Positions 52,594 to 63,934 of a DNA stretch of 64,000 nt are shown here, piece after piece. Every line of letters starts with the position of its first letter. Within the stretch, counting starts at the first letter, position 1. Source of the DNA: CAZKRU01 sp964555235 (GTDB lineage Bacteria; Verrucomicrobiota; Verrucomicrobiia; Methylacidiphilales; CAMAQI01); NCBI GenBank assembly GCA_964555235.1, contig CAZKRU010000006.1, forward strand, positions 13,245-77,244. The letters run 5' to 3'. The notes beneath the pieces were generated by a model that did no database searches, was not told the DNA's origin, and saw only the letters and a program-made list of their open reading frames with translations. A program made the position numbers and the translations under genes.

Positions 52594-54042
52594 TCACCCT
52601 ACTCCAGGAGGCAGATTCGTCGGCACGGTGACCGTCTCGGATTCGATGGAAGCCACAGGATAAAGACAGGCATCAATGGCAAAATAGGCGGCAGGGCGAT
52701 GATTTCCGCTCCGTCCCACACCCCCAAAGGGAGCCGCGCTGCTGGCAGCGATGGTTGGTTGATTCCAATTCACGATTCCGGCTTTGGCTCGAGCGTAAAA
52801 CCGATCATAATTCTCACGACGATCCGAAAGCAATCCGGCAACCAGCCCAAATTCCGTCCGATTCGCCTCTTCAATCGCCGCATCAAAATCAGGAACTCGA
52901 ATGACTTGGAGCAGTGGACCAAAATGCTCTTCATCCCGACGCTCCGCATCTGTCATCTCGATCAAACCTGGACTCAGCAGACCGGTTCCCGCACGAAGTG
53001 ATTTCATTTCAACCAAAATCTTTCCGCCACGCGATTTCATCTCTTTTTGCTCCTGCAGCAATCGATTCGCCATCGCAGGCGTAATCACTGGCCCACAAAA
53101 AGGCTCGGGACGTTCGGTATAGTGTCCCACTCGAAGCGTCGGAATTTTTGAAATCAAGGCTTCCAGAAATAGATCACCTCGATCCCCTTGGGGAACAATC
53201 AACCGCCTCGCACAATTGCATCGCTGCCCCGCACTGGAGTAAGCCGAGAGAATCGTGAGAAGCACCGCTGCATCAATATTCTCAACCTCATGCACGACAA
53301 GAGGATTATTCCCTCCCATTTCAACCGCCAGAATCTTTCCCGGCTTTTTTGCAAAGGTTTCGATCAGCGACTGCCCCGTCGTGGAACTTCCGGTAAAAAA
53401 GAGCCCATCGATTGCAGATGCCTGCACCAATGCTTCCCCGGTAAGGCGCAATCCTTGAACGAGCTGAAGCACTCCGGAAGGAAGCCCCGCCGCCTCCCAG
53501 CATTCGACCATGAGTTGAGCCACACCAGGAGCGCGTTCGCTCGGCTTAAAAACGACGGCATTTCCTGCCAAGATCGCCGGCGCGATCTGACCATTCGGAA
53601 GATGTCCGGGGAAATTAAAGGGCCCCAAGACCGCAATGACGCCATGAGGTTTGAACCGGGTGATGGCCGTTCCTCCCGGAAACTCAGAAGCACGCTTCCG
53701 ATGCGCTTCGATCGTCAACTCCATCTTGGCGATCATGATCTGAACTTCCGTGATCGCTTCCCATCGAGGTTTCCCGACTTCGCGAGAGATCATCTCCGAA
53801 AGAGCTTCCCGCCGCGTTTCCAATTCCTTCGCAAAAGCCCGCAGGATGGATTCCCGCGTTTCAATCGAACTCCATGCCCACGTCGATTGCGCCAACCGAG
53901 CTCCATCTACCGCCTGTTCCACTTCTAACGGAGAAGCTGCGTTTCCCTGCCAGACCGCCTCTTGCGTCACCGGATCTTGAGAAGCAAATCCCTCCCCCGA
54001 CCCAGATTTCCAATCACCGTTAAGATAAAGACTCACTGCCAC
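52594..54042 (-). CDS. astD: Succinylglutamate-semialdehyde dehydrogenase-like aldehyde dehydrogenase
   Basis: The 482-residue NAD(P)-dependent enzyme has the catalytic C275 in SAGQRCNCARR and E241 in LAVEMGGNNPLVV. AVLGPFNFPGHLPNGQIAPA is close to AstD of the arginine succinyltransferase pathway. No other ast gene is in the window, so the substrate could be a different semialdehyde. The symbol is by resemblance. Confidence 0.8.
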   Translation of the reverse strand: MAVSLYLNGDWKSGSGEGFASQDPVTQEAVWQGNAASPLEVEQAVDGARLAQSTWAWSSIETRESILRAFAKELETRREALSEMISREVGKPRWEAITEVQIMIAKMELTIEAHRKRASEFPGGTAITRFKPHGVIAVLGPFNFPGHLPNGQIAPAILAGNAVVFKPSERAPGVAQLMVECWEAAGLPSGVLQLVQGLRLTGEALVQASAIDGLFFTGSSTTGQSLIETFAKKPGKILAVEMGGNNPLVVHEVENIDAAVLLTILSAYSSAGQRCNCARRLIVPQGDRGDLFLEALISKIPTLRVGHYTERPEPFCGPVITPAMANRLLQEQKEMKSRGGKILVEMKSLRAGTGLLSPGLIEMTDAERRDEEHFGPLLQVIRVPDFDAAIEEANRTEFGLVAGLLSDRRENYDRFYARAKAGIVNWNQPTIAASSAAPFGGVGRSGNHRPAAYFAIDACLYPVASIESETVTVPTNLPPGVG

Positions 54043-54088
54043 AGCTTAACCTCAATCCGATGCGGAATCAAAAAGAAATCCTTCTCTT

Positions 54089-54648
54089 CCAAATTTGGTA
54101 GGGCGTCCTCACCGAGGGCGCCGTTCCGCTCTCCATTTCAAATCAAAATCTTGCCAGAGCTCGAAAAGATGAGAGAACGGTCTACGGATTGCACAAAAAT
54201 ATGAAACTATCAAATTCTGAAATCTCCCATATTGACGCCATCTACTATCGTGTACGACTCCATCAGAAATATGGGAAGGGAGGATTTGCCGTATTCGGCA
54301 TTGTGATTGCTGTAAATGGTTTTCAGATGTTCCGACAGTTCAATGAGATGCCACTCCTTGCAGCTGCGGTTTCCGCCCTTTTTGGATTAGTTTTGGGGTT
54401 TAGTATTGCTGCGACTTTTATCTATCAACGTCAGATCAAGAAGGATGAAGAAACGGTAAAGTTATTCGAACGGCTTTTTCCAGATCAATGTTCATGGATC
54501 ATTGAAGAAAAAAAATTAGCACTGGCCGAAGAGATAAGGATTAAAGCAATCGTCAGTGAACACATCACTCAAGATACCCAACAGGGACATTGATTGTGTA
54601 AAACCCCTGATCGAGGCGCCCTCGGAGAGGTCTCCCTACCAAATTTGG
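54089..54648. repeat. REP-bounded module carrying a small membrane-protein gene
   Basis: CCAAATTTGGTAGGG (54089-54103) and its exact complement (54634-54648) are perfect 15-bp terminal inverted repeats. The similarity extends inward to about 34 bases, with four or five mismatches, through the REP stem (CCGAGGGCGCC at the inner edge on both sides). The 560-base module holds one gene at 54201-54593. The outer ten bases CCAAATTTGG are themselves a palindrome. No target-site duplication is obvious. Confidence 0.7.
54201..54593 (+). CDS. Small membrane protein of unknown function
   Basis: The 130-residue protein has two hydrophobic segments (about 28-44, GGFAVFGIVIAVNGFQM, and 52-76, PLLAAAVSALFGLVLGFSIAATFIY), with a short turn between. 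A charged helical tail follows from about residue 78 (QRQIKKDEETVKLFERLF). I do not recognise the family. An upstream TTG at 54189 would add four residues. The gene lies inside a pair of inverted REP elements and seems lower in GC than its neighbours, which hints at transfer or insertion. Confidence 0.6.
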   Translation: MKLSNSEISHIDAIYYRVRLHQKYGKGGFAVFGIVIAVNGFQMFRQFNEMPLLAAAVSALFGLVLGFSIAATFIYQRQIKKDEETVKLFERLFPDQCSWIIEEKKLALAEEIRIKAIVSEHITQDTQQGH

Positions 54649-54662
54649 ATTAAAACGGTTTT

Positions 54663-54692
54663 CTTTTCGCGTCATTTCGCGTGTTTCGCGGG
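54663..54692. repeat. Single arm of CGCGAAA-word repeat
   Basis: CTTTTCGCGTCATTTCGCGT and TTTCGCGGG in series are nearly the complement of the left arm at 46626-46654. It lies 60 bases before gcvT. Confidence 0.55.
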
Positions 54693-54754
54693 CAAAAAAT
54701 CCAAAATCTTCGCCGATGATTGACAGATGCCCTCTCACTGCTTGACTTCGAATC

Positions 54755-55855
54755 ATGTTGAATCCTAAGAAAACTCCCCTTTTTGAGCTTCACCAAACGC
54801 TCGGCGCGCGACTCATTGATTTCGGTGGATGGATGATGCCGGTTCAGTATTCCAGCATTCTGGAGGAACATCATGCGGTACGGACAGCCGCCGGGCTTTT
54901 CGATATTTCACACATGGGAGAATTCACCATTCGCGGCACCAATGCCGAAATCTGGCTGAATCATCTCCTCGCCAATGATGTTTCAAAAATCGTCGATGGC
55001 CAGGGTCAATACAGTTTCCTCCTCAACGAACGGGGTGGCGTCATCGATGATCTGATCTTCTACCGACTCGCAGCGGATCACTATTTTCTCATCGTCAACG
55101 CCTCGAAAATCGACGAAGACGCGGCATGGATTCGCCCGCATCTTGAAGCAGGAATTGAATTCAAAAACGAGAGTGATGCCTGGGGTGCCGTCGCCCTTCA
55201 AGGGCCCTTGTCAGAATCGATTCTTCTCAAACTCTTGCCCGGTATTACCGCTCCCAAACGAAGCCGTATTCTCTGCACGACTTGGAAGGGAACCGAACTT
55301 CGCATCGCCCGCACGGGGTACACCGGAGAAGATGGATTTGAACTCTTCATCGCTGCCGCAGACGTGACGTCCCTTTTTGAGGCCATCCTCGAAGCCGGCA
55401 AATCCGATGGGATCAAGCCCTGCGGCCTCGGCGCTCGTGACACGCTTCGCTTGGAATCATGCTATCCGCTCAATGGAAATGATTTAAGTCCGGACTACAC
55501 CCCGCTCGAAGCAGACCTTGGAAAATTTATTTCTCTCACGAAAGCCTCCAATTTCCCAGGAAAACCGGTCTTGCTCCGGCAACAGCAAATGGGTGTTCCG
55601 AAAAAGCTCATCGCCTTCAAGCCCGTGGGAAAATCAGCTCCGCCCCGCGCCCATTATCCGATTTTTTCCGGAGCTCGTCCCGTGGGAGAAGTCACCAGCG
55701 GCACGCAATCGCCAACACTCGGCTCGGGAATTGGAATGGGCTATGTCGAGTCGACCTGCGCGGAAATCGGACAAGCGTTGGAACTTGAAGTACGCGGAAA
55801 TCGCGTTCCGATTGAAGTCGTCGACAAGCCATTCTATTTACGCCTCAAGAAGTAA
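54755..55855 (+). CDS. gcvT: Glycine cleavage system T protein, aminomethyltransferase
   Basis: Transfers the methylene from lipoyl-bound aminomethyl to tetrahydrofolate and releases ammonia. The 366 residues include TPLFELHQTLGARLIDFGGWMMP (in two parts), HHAVRTAAGLFDISHMGEF, the folate-site RTGYTGEDGFEL and GLGARDTLRLES. It heads the cluster gcvT-gcvH-gcvP. No glycine riboswitch is visible in the 160 bases upstream, which are filled by REP and repeat sequence. The dihydrolipoyl dehydrogenase is encoded elsewhere. Confidence 0.96.
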   Translation: MLNPKKTPLFELHQTLGARLIDFGGWMMPVQYSSILEEHHAVRTAAGLFDISHMGEFTIRGTNAEIWLNHLLANDVSKIVDGQGQYSFLLNERGGVIDDLIFYRLAADHYFLIVNASKIDEDAAWIRPHLEAGIEFKNESDAWGAVALQGPLSESILLKLLPGITAPKRSRILCTTWKGTELRIARTGYTGEDGFELFIAAADVTSLFEAILEAGKSDGIKPCGLGARDTLRLESCYPLNGNDLSPDYTPLEADLGKFISLTKASNFPGKPVLLRQQQMGVPKKLIAFKPVGKSAPPRAHYPIFSGARPVGEVTSGTQSPTLGSGIGMGYVESTCAEIGQALELEVRGNRVPIEVVDKPFYLRLKK

Positions 55856-55929
55856 AAAGTATTAAATTCTTTTGGTTTTCGGAGAAAAAGAACTGACAAA
55901 CCTGATTTAACAGGAAGCATAGTCGACAC

Positions 55930-56307
55930 ATGAATATCCCGGAGCAGTTGAAGTACGCTGAGAGCCACGAGTGGTTACAGATCGATGGCGAAATTGGAAC
56001 GGTTGGAATTTCCGACCACGCCCAGCATGAATTAACCGATGTCGTTTACGTCGAACTTCCGAAGGTCGGTCGCACGGTTAAAGCAAAAGACCCAATTGCC
56101 GTTGTTGAATCCGTCAAAGCCGCTTCCGATATTTATTCTCCTGTTTCCGGCGAAGTCGTCGAAGTCAACCCGGCGCTCACCGCCGACCCCGCTCTCATTA
56201 ATACGGATCCGTACGGAAAAGCCTGGATCTACAAACTGAAACTCACCAATCCCGCCGAAGTCGAGTCCTTGAAAGACGCCAAGGCCTACGCGACCCAAAT
56301 CGGATGA
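55930..56307 (+). CDS. gcvH: Glycine cleavage system H protein
   Basis: The 125-residue lipoyl carrier has K63 in VVESVKAASDIYSP, the lipoylation site, and starts with IPEQLKYAESHEWLQ. It shuttles the aminomethyl group from GcvP to GcvT. It lies 74 bases after gcvT and four before gcvP. Confidence 0.97.
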   Translation: MNIPEQLKYAESHEWLQIDGEIGTVGISDHAQHELTDVVYVELPKVGRTVKAKDPIAVVESVKAASDIYSPVSGEVVEVNPALTADPALINTDPYGKAWIYKLKLTNPAEVESLKDAKAYATQIG

Positions 56308-56311
56308 TGTT

Positions 56312-59200
<2,889 letters not shown>

Positions 59201-59248
59201 GATATTTTGCTTTCACTTCTCCGACTTCCTTTTTAGTTTCAATTCCGA

Positions 59249-60481
59249 ATGCTTTACTCTCAGTCACTCGCCCTTTTTGACCGAGCCGCTCAGGTCATTC
59301 CTGGAGGGATCTACGGCCACATGAGCCCGGCACTCACCATTCCCGGCGCGTTTCCGTATTATGCCGAGCGGGCAGAAGGGTGTCGTTACTGGGATGTCGA
59401 TGGCCGCGAGTATATCGATTTTCTCTGCGCCTACGGCCCCATTATTCTCGGCTATCAACATCCGGAAGTCGAGGAAGCGGCGGAACGTCAACAACGCCTC
59501 GGAAATTGTTTTAATCATCCGACCCGGATCATGGTGGAGCTTGCCGAACACCTCGTGAATCTGGTCGATTTCGCTTCATGGTCGGTCTTCGGGAAAAATG
59601 GATCCGACATGACCACTTGGTGCGTTCAGGTCGCGCGCGAAAAAACAAAACGCAAAAAAATCATTCGCACGAATGGCGCCTATCACGGAACCCACGCCTG
59701 GTGCACTCCGGGTCATGGTGGAATTATCGATGAAGATCGTGAACATCTCTTGGAGTTTCCTTGGAATGATCTCCAAGCCTTTCAGGATCTGCTGCGCACG
59801 TATCGCGATCAAATTGCCTGCGTCATTCTCGGACCATTTCATTATCCGGCATTTGGCGACTCCGTCCTTCCCATAGAGAATTTTTTCCAAGAAATCGAAA
59901 CCGCCTGTCGCCATGAAGGGATCGTCCTCATTCTCGACGATGTTCGTGGAGGATTCCGCATGCATCTCGGAGGTTCTCATCGCTATTTGAATTTCACTCC
60001 CGATCTCATCTGCTTTTGCAAAGCGCTCGGCAATGGACACCCGATTGCCGCCGCACTCGGGACCCCGGAACTTCGAGTCGCCGCTTCCAAAGTCTTCCTC
60101 ACCGGTTCTTATTGGAACAGCGCCGTTCCGATGGCCGCTTCGTTAGCCACTCTTCAAATTCTGGAGCGCGACAACGGAATCGAAGTCATGAAATCCCGTG
60201 GAGAATCCCTACTCAAAGGACTTGAGGCCTTGGGGCAGAAACATGGAATTCCGATTCACGGCTCAGGCCATCCTGCGCTCCCCTTTGCCAGTTTTGCCAA
60301 CGAAACGAATTTCCATCGTCAGCAACTCTTCTGCGCAATCATGGCCGAATCCGGCATTCTCCTTCACCCGCATCATAACTGGTTCATTTGCACCGCCCAC
60401 ACCGAAAAAGAAATTCAGATCACTCTGGAAGCGGCGGACATTGCCCTCGTCGAAGTTGCTGAAAATTTTCCGCCAACCTAA
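59249..60481 (+). CDS. Class III aminotransferase, glutamate-1-semialdehyde aminomutase-like
   Basis: The 410-residue PLP enzyme has IPGGIYGHMSPAL, WDVDGREYIDFLCAYGPIILGY, and K258 in CFCKALGNGHPIAAALG. The PLP-Asp motif is LDDVRGGFR, not the DEVMTGFR of HemL, so it is probably not the tetrapyrrole enzyme. It may act on another amino acid or amine. It starts 48 bases after gcvP, which hints at glycine- or one-carbon-linked use, but this is inference. Confidence 0.8.
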   Translation: MLYSQSLALFDRAAQVIPGGIYGHMSPALTIPGAFPYYAERAEGCRYWDVDGREYIDFLCAYGPIILGYQHPEVEEAAERQQRLGNCFNHPTRIMVELAEHLVNLVDFASWSVFGKNGSDMTTWCVQVAREKTKRKKIIRTNGAYHGTHAWCTPGHGGIIDEDREHLLEFPWNDLQAFQDLLRTYRDQIACVILGPFHYPAFGDSVLPIENFFQEIETACRHEGIVLILDDVRGGFRMHLGGSHRYLNFTPDLICFCKALGNGHPIAAALGTPELRVAASKVFLTGSYWNSAVPMAASLATLQILERDNGIEVMKSRGESLLKGLEALGQKHGIPIHGSGHPALPFASFANETNFHRQQLFCAIMAESGILLHPHHNWFICTAHTEKEIQITLEAADIALVEVAENFPPT

Positions 60482-60498
60482 GTTCATTCCAAATCAAA

Positions 60499-60611
60499 TC
60501 CGCAGATTTTCGCCGATTGACACAGATTTTAGTGCAAAGAAAGATCGGTATCATCGATCTCTCGGAAAATTCCGTTGGAAAAATCTGTGTAAATGGAAGT
60601 TAATCTGCGGA
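60499..60611. repeat. Inverted repeat of CAGATTTTCGCC words
   Basis: Left arm 60499-60530 (TCCGCAGATTTTCGCC ending ACACAGATTTT) and right arm 60580-60611 (AAAATCTGTGT ending AATCTGCGGA) pair at both ends, with a looser middle. The centre holds AGATCG and CGATCT (60542-60560), a second stem. A further arm is at 63781-63815. Confidence 0.65.
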
Positions 60612-60714
60612 TAATTACCCCTCTCCCGACCCAATAAACTTTGGGAAGCATTTTTATCACACACTGATTTCTTCCTTTTCAGCCTAACGAATCTCAGCCA
60701 ATCTCTCCGCACCT

Positions 60715-61749
60715 GTGAATCGCGATCTTTTGAGCTCCATGCAGAAAGCCCTTCCGTCTTTTAGACGTCCTCTGGACCTGAAACGCAGTTTGGATCTTGC
60801 CCGACTCCCGCTCGAGCAGGTGGAAGCACGACTCAACGCACAAATCTGCACCTTCGATCCCGGAATCGCCGGTTACGTGGAGTATGTTTGTGCGAATCAC
60901 GGAAAACGGATCCGCCCTGCGCTCGCGCTCCTCGCCGCCGAAGCGACGGGTGGAATTCAAGATACGCATTTAGACCTCGCCTTGATCGTGGAGCTGATCC
61001 ACATGGCCACCCTGGTTCACGATGACATCATCGATGGCGCTCAGATGCGGAGAAATAAAAACACCGCCAATGCCAAGTGGGGCTCTGAGATTTCGGTCTT
61101 GCTCGGGGATTGTCTCTTCTCCCATGCACTCGTGCTTTGCACCCGACTCCCGGGGAAAGAGATCGGCAAACAGATTGCGGAAGCTGCCAACGAAGTTTGC
61201 ACCGGTGAAATCCTTCAAACCCAGCGACGCTTTGATCTCAAGATGTCGTCCGATGAATATCTCCGGATCATCCGCATGAAGACCGGAGCGCTCTTCCGAA
61301 TTTCAACGGAACTGGCAGGCGCCCTTTCCAATTCTCCTCAAGCTTACGTGGAGGCGCTTCGAAATTATGGCGATTGTCTCGGAACGGCCTATCAAATTTA
61401 CGACGATTGTCTCGACCTCATCGGCGTGGAAGATGCCACCGGGAAAACCCTCGGCACCGATCTGATGAAAGGAAAGCTGACGCTCCCGTTGCTCTATGTC
61501 CTGCAGCAACTGAAAGGGAGCGAGCATCAACAACTCTGCGATATCATCCTTCACGGAACCGCAGAGGATCGCTCCAAACTGGTCGGATTGATTATTGAAC
61601 GAGGAGGACTCCAACATTCCATTCGCCAAATCCAAGAATGGCTTCGTCAGGGAGTTCAATCGCTTCAGGTTCTCCCCAAAAGCAATTCGAGGGAGGCCCT
61701 TCAGTGGATCCCAACCGCCTTATCAGAACATCTCAATTCGCTGGTGTAA
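60715..61749 (+). CDS. Trans-polyprenyl diphosphate synthase
   Basis: The 344-residue all-helical enzyme elongates allylic diphosphates with IPP. The two Asp-rich motifs are DDIID (103-107) and DDCLD (230-234), with GKRIRPAL before the first. It resembles the long-chain (octaprenyl or solanesyl) type that makes quinone side chains. It starts with GTG at 60715; an ATG at 60739 is possible. The pathway gene ispE is also in this window but is not linked. Confidence 0.92.
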   Translation: MNRDLLSSMQKALPSFRRPLDLKRSLDLARLPLEQVEARLNAQICTFDPGIAGYVEYVCANHGKRIRPALALLAAEATGGIQDTHLDLALIVELIHMATLVHDDIIDGAQMRRNKNTANAKWGSEISVLLGDCLFSHALVLCTRLPGKEIGKQIAEAANEVCTGEILQTQRRFDLKMSSDEYLRIIRMKTGALFRISTELAGALSNSPQAYVEALRNYGDCLGTAYQIYDDCLDLIGVEDATGKTLGTDLMKGKLTLPLLYVLQQLKGSEHQQLCDIILHGTAEDRSKLVGLIIERGGLQHSIRQIQEWLRQGVQSLQVLPKSNSREALQWIPTALSEHLNSLV

Positions 61750-61813
61750 CCATCACGACGGACGGTTGAATTCCATTTTAAAATCGTTTTTGCAATCATT
61801 GCATCTTTTTGGC

Positions 61814-61842
61814 TTGAAATTACTTGTAAATCTTTTTATACT
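61814..61842 (+). promoter_or_regulatory. Strong sigma-70-like promoter
   Basis: TTGAAA (61814-61819) and TATACT (61837-61842) have a 17-base spacer and match five of six each. The start site would be near 61849, only a few bases before the ATG at 61853, so the transcript may be leaderless or nearly so. Confidence 0.65.
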
Positions 61843-61852
61843 TTAAACATTA

Positions 61853-62209
61853 ATGTTAGCCCTCGCTGTGGACTCCATCACCATTGAACGTCATGGCCAA
61901 AAACTTGGCCCGTATTCAGAAGCTGAAATGGTCGAGCTTCTCCGCGAGGGTCGTTTGCTTTCGACAGACTATTTTTGGACCGAAGGAATGGAAGATTGGA
62001 AGCCGTTGGTGGAGTGGGCGCACTGGGCCAGGATCATGACTCCTGCTAAATCCACCCGACCCACACTCCCCACTCGATTACCGCCCCCGCCAATGATCAG
62101 ACCCTTTGATTCCATCGACAAACTCACTTATGTCCTGAGCTGGATTTTTCTGATTCTTGCCCTGATCGGCGCTGCCGGATACTGGATGGCTTCGTTGGAG
62201 CGACTTTAA
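61853..62209 (+). CDS. GYF_2 domain membrane protein
   Basis: The 118-residue protein has a GYF_2 domain (residues about 9-60) with ERHGQKLGPYSEAEMVELLREG and TDYFWTEGMEDWKPL. A Pro-rich linker (about 65-82) leads to one C-terminal helix (about 93-112, VLSWIFLILALIGAAGYW). The domain probably binds proline-rich partners. A GTG at 61868 is an alternative start if the transcript has a leader. The stop is directly followed by the next ATG. Confidence 0.8.
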   Translation: MLALAVDSITIERHGQKLGPYSEAEMVELLREGRLLSTDYFWTEGMEDWKPLVEWAHWARIMTPAKSTRPTLPTRLPPPPMIRPFDSIDKLTYVLSWIFLILALIGAAGYWMASLERL

Positions 62210-62743
62210 ATGACGCTCGAATCCCGTCTCAAAACGTTTTTGGGGAAATCTCCAACAATTGATCCGACCGCTTATGTCTCACCCCACGCAGTTCTGATTG
62301 GTGATGTCCGTTTGGGACCACGCACGAGCGTCTGGCCCACCGCCGTTCTCAGGGGCGACATTAATTACATCGAGATCGGCGAAGGCTCCAACATTCAGGA
62401 TGGAGCCATCGTTCATCTTGCAGATGATTTTCCAACACGCGTCGGCACCTACGTCACTGTCGGCCACCGCGCGACACTGCATGCCTGTACGGTCGGCGAC
62501 CGATGTCTGATCGGAATGGGAGCCACCGTTCTGGATGGAGCCATCATTGAAGAAGAATGTATCATCGGATCACATTGCCTCGTCACTCAAAATGCCCGAA
62601 TCCCGGCCGGCTCAATGGTTCTCGGAATCCCCGGGAAGATCGCTCGCCCTCTCACCCTGGAAGAACGTGCAGGATTAAAAGCCTGGGCCGATAAATACGT
62701 CATCACCTCATCGTTTCATCGAGCGAAAGAATCTTCCGCTTAA
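62210..62743 (+). CDS. Gamma-carbonic anhydrase-like hexapeptide protein
   Basis: The 177-residue left-handed beta-helix protein has NIQDGAIVHLA, GTYVTVGHRATLHACTVGD and GMGATVLDGAIIEEE. The three His residues (VHLA, GHRA, LHAC) match the zinc ligands of gamma-carbonic anhydrases. Carbonic anhydrase activity is not certain; many homologues are called YrdA-like. The gene starts right after the GYF stop and its last four bases overlap the HDOD gene. Confidence 0.9.
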   Translation: MTLESRLKTFLGKSPTIDPTAYVSPHAVLIGDVRLGPRTSVWPTAVLRGDINYIEIGEGSNIQDGAIVHLADDFPTRVGTYVTVGHRATLHACTVGDRCLIGMGATVLDGAIIEEECIIGSHCLVTQNARIPAGSMVLGIPGKIARPLTLEERAGLKAWADKYVITSSFHRAKESSA

Positions 62744-63711
62744 CCCGAAATAATCGCGTTGGTCAGCGCTTCAACTTCTTTTAACTCGGTCGAAACGTCG
62801 ACCGTCAATTCGCGAACCTGATTAAAATCTCGCAGGCGCATCCATCCGGGCAACCGGTAAATCTCATCCTCCGTGAGAGAGTTTTTCTCAATGAGCTGAA
62901 GGTCACAGGAATTCGCCAAACTATCCGCAACACTCAAACAGGTCGCCAGACAGGTCTCCTTATCCTTCAAATCCGGATAGGCAGGGTCATGATGGTATTT
63001 AACCGCCGTCACGATGAGCGGATTCATCTTCCATCGCTGACACAAATCTGCAGAAACGTCCGCATGTCCAAATCCAAAGACCGTATATTCCGCTTGCTCG
63101 GAAGAGATCTTATTTGCCTTCATCAATTCCAAAACCTCACGATACTCTTCCGGAAAAATTCTTTGTAAAAAAAGCTTCCCCGTGTCGTGCATCAACCCCG
63201 CCAAATATTCATCTCCCGTCAACGAGGCATAGCAGTAGTAAATTTTGTCCGTCATCCTCGCCGTCAAAATACTATGGAGCCAAAAATGCCCCCAGTTCGC
63301 CTTCACTTTAAAATCTTTAAAGCTTTGCGCCGCTCCATGAATGAAAAGCATCTGTTTAATCTGAGCCATCCCGACCCGTTGAAACGCCTGTTCCAACGAC
63401 TTGACCTCCCCTCCCCCATAAATCGAGGAGGTGGAAAGATTCATGATCTTTGAGGCCAATCCGGGATCGAGTTTAATCACCTTCTCCACATCCCTAAGAT
63501 CGACCTCCGGATCCTGAAGCATCTTCTGAAGTCGAGCCACTACCGCAGGAAAAACGGGGATGTTGGCATCGTTCGCCAAAAAACTTTCAAGCTTTTCCCG
63601 CAACTCCTTGCGGCGCGCCGTCATCGTCGCTTTATCGGCCCGATCAAAAACGGAAAAAACACGAGGCAAACCCTCCTTCGAACCCTTTGAAATTGCCCCG
63701 GTTTCACTCAT
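62740..63711 (-). CDS. HDOD domain protein
   Basis: The 323-residue protein has an HDOD domain (residues about 40-260): IPVFPAVVARLQKMLQDPEVDL, LDPGLASKIMNLSTSSIYGG and LEQAFQRVGMAQIKQML. HDOD proteins lack the full HD metal site and regulate signalling or behaviour. The N-terminal 35 residues are charged. No partner gene is adjacent. Confidence 0.88.
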   Translation of the reverse strand: MSETGAISKGSKEGLPRVFSVFDRADKATMTARRKELREKLESFLANDANIPVFPAVVARLQKMLQDPEVDLRDVEKVIKLDPGLASKIMNLSTSSIYGGGEVKSLEQAFQRVGMAQIKQMLFIHGAAQSFKDFKVKANWGHFWLHSILTARMTDKIYYCYASLTGDEYLAGLMHDTGKLFLQRIFPEEYREVLELMKANKISSEQAEYTVFGFGHADVSADLCQRWKMNPLIVTAVKYHHDPAYPDLKDKETCLATCLSVADSLANSCDLQLIEKNSLTEDEIYRLPGWMRLRDFNQVRELTVDVSTELKEVEALTNAIISG

Positions 63712-63780
63712 GCTTTGTCATAGTGAGCCACCGCATTCAACCAGCAAGCCAAATTTTAATCCCCGTAAAGAGTGCTGCAT

Positions 63781-63867
63781 TTATCCGCAGATTTTCACAG
63801 ATAAACGCCGATTTTAAGCCATTGGCACCTCAAATAAAAATGGTAGGGCGACTTCTCCGAAGGCGCC
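63781..63867. repeat. CAGATTTTC repeat arm followed by a solo GTAG-type REP
   Basis: TTATCCGCAGATTTTCACAG (63780-63799) belongs with the 60499-60611 repeat. After 25 bases comes a solo REP: TGGTAGGGCGACTTC, loop TCC, then GAAGGCGCC, ending at 63867. No inverse partner lies before the window end. Confidence 0.65.
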
Positions 63868-63934
63868 GTGATCTTACCCTTCTTGATCTTTGAGAAATTG
63901 ACTCATGGATAGGCCTTGAGCCAGTCGATTTTAC

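Noticed and set aside
54594..54754. Glycine riboswitch before gcvT
   Set aside because: The region is filled by a REP element and a CGCGAAA-word arm; no paired aptamer pattern is visible.
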